Under the pieces are notes generated by a model that saw nothing but the letters and a program-made list of their open reading frames with translations, made no database searches and was not told where the DNA came from. Of a stretch of DNA of 64,000 bases, positions 60,090 through 64,000 are shown in pieces (position 1 is the first letter of the stretch; each line of letters begins with the position of its first letter). Location: assembly GCF_013348805.1 (NCBI RefSeq), contig NZ_CP054690.1, forward strand, positions 1,178,001 through 1,242,000. The letters are read 5' to 3'. Source of the DNA: Rhodococcus sp. W8901 (lineage in GTDB: Bacteria > Actinomycetota > Actinomycetes > Mycobacteriales > Mycobacteriaceae). The translations under genes and the position numbers were made by a program.

Positions 60090-60683
60090 TCACGCCGTGG
60101 TCGCCGCAAAGGCGAATGAGACGTTGACCGTCTTGTTCTGCGAGGCGACTGTCACGGTGGGGTCGAGTGCGACGCGGAAACACAGTGTCTCCGAACCGGT
60201 CGACGGGGCGAGGTTGCGGCCGACGGTGATGATCGGCTTGGCTGCGCTGGTGGACAGGGCCGTGGGGGCGATGATCTGGTTTGCGCACGCGGCGTCGAGG
60301 ACAGTGACCTTGAGGAATCCGGCCAGGGTGGCGTCGCCGGTTGCAGAGGCCGACATCGTATAGCTGAACGGGGCAGTGCCCTTGTTCTGGATCGGCAGGG
60401 CGGCCTGGACACTGTCGCCCGGCATCATGTCGGTCTTGTTCAGCGTTGTGAACGCGTACGCGGGATTGCCCTGATTGTTGTTGAGCTGCAGGTCGATCGA
60501 GGCAACGCTGAAAACACCCGACGTCGCGGTTGCGGTGTCACTCCACGCGGCCATAGTGCCGACCGCACCCAGACCGAGCACGATTCCGAGGGAGAGTGCG
60601 GCGCGCACTCGGCCGCCACCTAACGCCTTGCGCACGCGGGTACCGGAGGTGGGAGTCGATGAGGAGTGCTCGGGGCGAGGCAT
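60090..60683 (-). CDS. SipW-type exported protein (TasA-like), third member
   Basis: This 197-residue protein has a basic N-terminal 27 residues, a hydrophobic segment (RAALSLGIVLGLGAVGTMAA) and then WSDTATATSGVFS, the W-S-D-T/S pattern seen after the signal of SipW-cognate exported proteins. The mature part (FSVASIDLQLNNNQGN, LNKTDMMPGDSVQAALPIQN) is a beta-sandwich with alternating strands like camelysin/TasA. It lies between the two peptidase genes, 7 bases before the fusion gene. The ATG at 60683 has AAGGA upstream. Confidence 0.8.
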   Translation of the reverse strand: MPRPEHSSSTPTSGTRVRKALGGGRVRAALSLGIVLGLGAVGTMAAWSDTATATSGVFSVASIDLQLNNNQGNPAYAFTTLNKTDMMPGDSVQAALPIQNKGTAPFSYTMSASATGDATLAGFLKVTVLDAACANQIIAPTALSTSAAKPIITVGRNLAPSTGSETLCFRVALDPTVTVASQNKTVNVSFAFAATTA

Positions 60684-60694
60684 CGCGGTCCTTC

Positions 60695-61330
60695 TTACTT
60701 CGTCGTGGCCGGCGCGTCGGCGTCGACAACGGGGATTACGGCAGTGACGGTGGAGTCGTCGTCGGAGGCCGACTCGGGTCGGCGCTTGCGGGCCTTGTCC
60801 AGGCCTGAGCTGACGAACATCGACACCGCGTAGATCAGCAGACCGCCGACGACCACCACGAGGAGGACCGAGCGCTGCTTGCCGGTGATGTAGTTGTTGA
60901 CATACCCCACATAGGACACGGAGTACCAGACCTTGCCCCGAACCTGCTCGGGTACAACCGGTCTCTCGTCGGGTGACGGGTTGTTGTCGCCGTGCGTCAC
61001 AAACGTCAGTTCGCCCTGAGACGTGCGCCGCACCTGGGTGATCCGGTGGGTCACAACATCCGGCTTGCCGGACTCCCACTGAAAGGTGATGGGGTCGCCG
61101 ACCGCGAGTGTCTGCGGGTCCTGCGGTCGCACAACGATGAGCGTTCCCGGAGGATACGTGGGCTTCATCGAACCGGTCAGCACCGTATATGGGGTGGCGC
61201 CGACGATTCGTGGAATCACGATCGTCAGCGCCAGGATGCCGACCATCGCGATGAGCAGCAGCCAAGAGACGACGGACTTCACCCACCACCAAATGGTGGT
61301 GGGCTCGTCCCTCCCGACCGCGTTACTCAT
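60695..61330 (-). CDS. SipW-like signal peptidase I
   Basis: This 211-residue membrane peptidase has an N-terminal span (VVSWLLLIAMVGILALTIV) and the ER/archaeal-type Ser-His-Asp arrangement: S54 in TVLTGSMKPTYPPG, H95 in VVTHRITQV, D115 in VTHGDNNPSPDE. The use of His in place of the bacterial Lys is the mark of SipW. A second span (VLLVVVVGGLLIYAVSMFV) and an acidic tail follow. It should cut the special signal peptides of the small exported proteins in this operon. Its ATG overlaps the stop of the second exported-protein gene (TGATG). Confidence 0.88.
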   Translation of the reverse strand: MSNAVGRDEPTTIWWWVKSVVSWLLLIAMVGILALTIVIPRIVGATPYTVLTGSMKPTYPPGTLIVVRPQDPQTLAVGDPITFQWESGKPDVVTHRITQVRRTSQGELTFVTHGDNNPSPDERPVVPEQVRGKVWYSVSYVGYVNNYITGKQRSVLLVVVVGGLLIYAVSMFVSSGLDKARKRRPESASDDDSTVTAVIPVVDADAPATTK

Positions 61331-61884
61331 CAGGACTCCGAAGCGAAGGTGAATGTTGCCGTGGTGCTGGCGCCTTGAATTGCTGCAGCGCCGACTGTGC
61401 CGCGAAGACACAGCACCTCGGACGCACCTGAGCCGAGAGTGCGCCATTGCGGCGACGTGGGAGTCTGCGCACCGACCATCGCCCCGCTGTAAAGCTGCGT
61501 TGCCCCAGTCGGGTTGGCGTCTGCGGGGCATGCCGCCTCTGAGCCGACGGTCGATACCGTGAGCGTCAGGGGCACAGCAGCATCGGATTGCGCGACGTTC
61601 TGCAGTCGGTACTTCATTGGCACGTTGCCGGAGTTGCGCACCGTCAGCGGAGCCTGCGCGAAGCCTCCGGGTATCAGGTTGGTCTTGCCCAGGGCCGAGA
61701 ACGCGAAGTTGCTCTGCGTCGTGCCGCCGGCACCGACACCGATGTCGAGGGTTCCGGAGGTGATGGTTCCCCCGGCGAGGCTCTTGGAGTCACTCCACAG
61801 GGCGCCGGTCTGCTGGGTGGAGAAGAAGATCAGACCCAGGGCCGGCACCGCTGCGAGTGCCCACCAACGGTGGTTTTTGGACAA
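61330..61884 (-). CDS. SipW-type exported protein (TasA-like), second member
   Basis: This 184-residue protein starts MSKNHRWWALAAVPALGLIF and has FSTQQTGALWSDSKSLAGGT at its cleavage region. A beta-sandwich mature part includes TSGTLDIGVGAGGTTQSNFA and LTVRNSGNVPMKYRLQNVAQ. It differs from the third member mainly in the middle (EAACPADANPTGATQL) but shares the A-x-W-S-D motif. It probably starts at TTG 61884, 3 bases after the previous stop, because no ATG or GTG lies near; AGGA is 10 bases upstream. Confidence 0.78.
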   Translation of the reverse strand: MSKNHRWWALAAVPALGLIFFSTQQTGALWSDSKSLAGGTITSGTLDIGVGAGGTTQSNFAFSALGKTNLIPGGFAQAPLTVRNSGNVPMKYRLQNVAQSDAAVPLTLTVSTVGSEAACPADANPTGATQLYSGAMVGAQTPTSPQWRTLGSGASEVLCLRGTVGAAAIQGASTTATFTFASES

Positions 61885-61887
61885 CTG

Positions 61888-62412
61888 TCAGGAATCCTGC
61901 GTGAGGGTGAGGTTGAAGTTTGCGAGGTTCACGCTCTGGGTCTGCGCCGTCGTGCCGGTCGCGTTGAATGTGAAGGTGACCTGGACGTCGACCGTCTGGC
62001 CGTCGTTGTCCTGGTTGATCGCCACTCCCGTGGCACCGGTGGCCAGGGCGTCGCCGTTAAGGGTTGCGGTGGTCTGAGGAGCGAGGGCGGCAAGAAGCTC
62101 TGGGTCGCCGGTGATGCTGCTGGCATCTGCCTTGAGCGTCGCGTGCAGGTTGTCGCCAACCGCGCCGATCTTGGCCTTTGCGTTGTAGACGAGGACATCG
62201 CCGGGAACGGCCTTGTAGCTGGAGATGGTGACCGGGCTTCCGCCCTTGGTCCAACCGGGAGTTCCCACGGTCTCGAGGGAGAGCTTGCCGGAGGAGATCG
62301 TGCCGCCGTTGAGCGTCTCGGTGTCGCTCCACAGCGCGAATGTGCCGGCACCACCGGCGAGGAGCAGCGCCGCTGCGCCGGCGGCGATTGCGCCCTTGGT
62401 CTGCTTGTTCAT
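61888..62412 (-). CDS. SipW-type exported protein, RER_14450-like, first member
   Basis: This 174-residue protein has the alternate signal MNKQTKGAIAAGAAALLLAG, then GAGTFALWSDTETLNGGTIS, and a mature domain (TPGWTKGGSPVTISSYKAVP, GDVLVYNAKAKIGAVGDNLH). The signal and the length match the 'alternate signal-mediated exported protein, RER_14450' group of rhodococci. It is the first gene of the leftward operon, so it is likely to be the most abundant product. The final lipoprotein of the operon is its paralogue. The ATG at 62412 follows GAGAACACC weakly. Confidence 0.82.
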   Translation of the reverse strand: MNKQTKGAIAAGAAALLLAGGAGTFALWSDTETLNGGTISSGKLSLETVGTPGWTKGGSPVTISSYKAVPGDVLVYNAKAKIGAVGDNLHATLKADASSITGDPELLAALAPQTTATLNGDALATGATGVAINQDNDGQTVDVQVTFTFNATGTTAQTQSVNLANFNLTLTQDS

Positions 62413-62735
62413 GCGGGTGTTCTCGTTTCTTCTGGCCCCAGGACAGGGGTCGTTACAAGGGGTGGTGCGTCGGCACTCAGACACTTGGACCAGTCAAAAC
62501 TTTGTTTCACGCATACACCTGGTCGGCGCTTGTCCGGCGCTGGCAGAGCTGGTGGAGCAGATGAACTGGTGGAACAGATCGGCACAACCCCCGCGCTGCG
62601 CCGGAGTAATTTGTAGCACCTTCTGCGCCTGGTTGAAGGTGAAACTGGTCAAATGTCCAGTAGAAAGGTTTGTCCTGATCGGTTCAGCTGGTGCGGCAAC
62701 GCCGACCAGCACCGACAGCCAGCACTGAACCCCCG
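62413..62735. other. 323-base intergenic region upstream of the SipW/TasA-like operon
   Basis: No gene is seen here. The stretch is unusually AT-rich for the window (CAAAACTTTGTTTC, AGTAATTTGTAGCACC) and holds a 14-base direct repeat (CTGGTGGAGCAGAT at 62549-62562; CTGGTGGAACAGAT at 62566-62579) plus a CTGGT half-site at several more places. The operon promoter and its control sites should lie in it. The ThDP enzyme gene ends at 62736. Confidence 0.6.
62549..62579. repeat. Direct repeat CTGGTGG(A/G)..CAGAT in the operon promoter region
   Basis: Two 14-base copies with one mismatch start 17 bases apart. Their location upstream of the exported-protein operon suggests a binding site for an unknown regulator. 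Confidence 0.5.
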
Positions 62736-64000
62736 TCAGTGCCCCTTGAACGCCTCGGCGAGCCACCACGCGCCGCCGTCGGAGGCGACCTTCGCGTCGA
62801 TCAGCAGCGGACGGGTTCGCGGACCCGCGACCCATGCGCGCACCGCGTCGAGGTCGCCGACCGACCGCACCGTGACCGCCTCGGCGCCGTACCCACGGGC
62901 GATGGCCGCAATGTCGGTGTCGGGGAAGGTGACCGCCGAATGGTCGGTGCCGGGAGAGTCGAAGTGGTGCACCTCGGCGCCGTACGCGCTGTCGTTGTAG
63001 ACCACCAGCACCATCGGCAGTCCCAGGCGCACCACGGTCTCCAACTCGGAGATCCCCATGAGGAATCCGCCGTCACCGAGCGCCGCGACCGGCAGCCGAT
63101 CCGGTTGTGCCAGTGCGGTGCCGACCGCCGTGGCCAGGCCCAGCCCGATCGACTGGAACGCCTGCGTGAAGCAGAAGCCGAACTCGTCCGGCACCGACAG
63201 GTACGCGCTGGGGTAACCCATGAAGTTGCCGGAGTCCACCGACACCGTCCGCTCCCGCGGCAGGATCACGTCCAGCTCCCGTGAGAGCAGGCGCGGGTCG
63301 ATCGTCGTCGCGGTGGACAGGTCGTCGAACGGCACGTCGTTCCAACGGCCCTGCGCCGCAATGCGCGAGTGCACCTCGTCGCTGCGGTAGCCGCGACCGC
63401 CCTCACGCACCCGCTCGAGCGCGACGGCCGCGGTCTCCCCCGGCAGTCGCCCAGCACACCGAGGTCGATCGGCCGGTTCGCGCCCAGCGCCGAGTCCTCG
63501 ATGTCCACCTGCACGACGGTGGCCTCCGGGCCGATGAGCGACCCGTGCCGCATGGTCCACATGTTCAACGCGCAGCCCCAGCCCACGATCACGTCGGCGC
63601 CGGCGATCAGTTCCGCGGTGAGCGGGCTCGAGAAGCCGCCGGAGATGCCGAGCGAGAACGGATCTCCCTCGAACAAACCGTTGGCCACCGCCGACGTCGC
63701 GACCAGCGCGCCGACCTCATCCGCGAGCGCCGCGATCTGCGGGCCGGCATCGCGGGCGCCGCGCCCGGCGACGAACACCGGCCGCTGCGCCTTGTCCAGC
63801 ACCGACACCAGCGCGTGGAGCGCGTCCACGTCGGGTCGGATGCGCTGCACCGGCGGCAGCAGCGGAACCGTCCACGAATCCGGCGCCGGCGCCTCCTGCA
63901 CGTCCAGCGGCAGGCTCAGTACCACCGTCCGGCGCTCCCGCACCGCCGTGCGGTACGCGCGGACGGTGTCGGCCACCGCCGACGCCGCCGAATGCACCCG
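62736..64000 (-). pseudogene. ThDP-dependent enzyme (acetolactate-synthase-like), frameshifted and partial
   Basis: The C-terminal ThDP-binding domain (ALGDGGFLMGISELETVVRL, then LVVYNDSAYGAE) reads in one frame up to about 63440. The central domain (VFVAGRGARDAGPQIAALAD, SLGISGGFSSPLTAELIAGA, VVQVDIEDSALGANRPIDLG) reads in another. They join at a missing base near 63436-63445, between GVLGDC and ETAAVALERV. The N-terminal part lies beyond base 64000. The fold matches acetolactate synthase, benzoylformate decarboxylase or benzaldehyde lyase, and the substrate is not clear. A sequencing error cannot be separated from a true mutation. Confidence 0.75.

Noticed and set aside
1-64000. Prophage, CRISPR-Cas, toxin-antitoxin or classical defence island
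   Set aside because: No integrase, phage structural, Cas or paired toxin-antitoxin genes were found on either strand; the tiny genes near 52 kb are not arranged as a toxin-antitoxin pair.

Overview
The window is high-GC actinobacterial DNA, most probably from Rhodococcus or a close relative in the Mycobacteriales. The evidence is the block dapC, XPB helicase, helicase-associated protein, small protein and rpf, which follows the Mycobacterium tuberculosis Rv0858c-Rv0867c neighbourhood. It is supported by a CYP125-like P450, a KstR2-type steroid operator, an orphan Mce protein, WhiB7, frequent GTG starts with 4-base gene overlaps, and exported proteins resembling the actinobacterial RER_14450 alternate-signal family. 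I see no tRNA, rRNA, CRISPR array or phage.

Layout. 1-5.7 kb: the start of prpC with only the tail of prpB left beside it, then an arsenic set (arsR, acr3, arsC; an ArsI/CadI-like dioxygenase divergent from a second arsR) surrounding an ipdC-like gene with its own KstR2 box. 5.7-8.8 kb: a siderophore-interacting-protein relic and metE behind a cobalamin riboswitch. 8.8-15.6 kb: a five-gene operon (CYP125-like P450, SDR, phosphotransferase-like protein, unknown protein, lipoprotein) divergent from a TetR regulator with two matching operators. 15.6-19.1 kb: a drug-type ABC exporter with its DesK/DesR-like two-component pair. 19.2-20.5 kb: DAHP synthase with a Tyr-Phe-Trp-Phe leader peptide and attenuator. 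20.7-26.1 kb: BCCT transporter, alcohol dehydrogenase, VOC protein, esterase and TetR. 26.2-31.2 kb: a TetR-controlled flavin reductase/MFS pair, an IS481 relic, a LysR regulator opposite a 34-residue membrane peptide, and a GtrA protein. 31.2-34.7 kb: whiB7 tail-to-tail with a pentapeptide-repeat gene, an AraC regulator and dapC.

34.8-49.2 kb holds genes absent from the equivalent M. tuberculosis position, where fadA/fadB lie: a CMD protein, a damaged ECF41-like sigma factor, an orphan Mce protein, and a PaaX-controlled operon (transporter, acyl-CoA ligase, hydratase, acetoacetyl-CoA-synthetase-like ligase, 3-hydroxyacyl-CoA dehydrogenase, amidohydrolase, acyl-CoA dehydrogenase). The operon's enzyme set fits side-chain degradation of an aryl-propenoic or similar acid by a hydrolytic rather than thiolytic last step. 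49.2-55.9 kb is the conserved XPB/rpf block. It includes three very small genes, and rpf sits behind a c-di-AMP (ydaO-type) riboswitch and a CRP-type site.

56.8-62.4 kb is the most unusual part: an apparent SipW/TasA-like surface system. A single leftward run encodes two small exported proteins with SipW-type signals, a SipW-like peptidase, a third such substrate, a 560-residue protein in which a complete SipW-like peptidase is fused to its own substrate-like exported domain and a Thr-rich stalk, and a lipid-anchored paralogue of the first substrate. A convergent secreted beta-rich protein faces it. The window ends in a ThDP-dependent enzyme gene carrying a frameshift.
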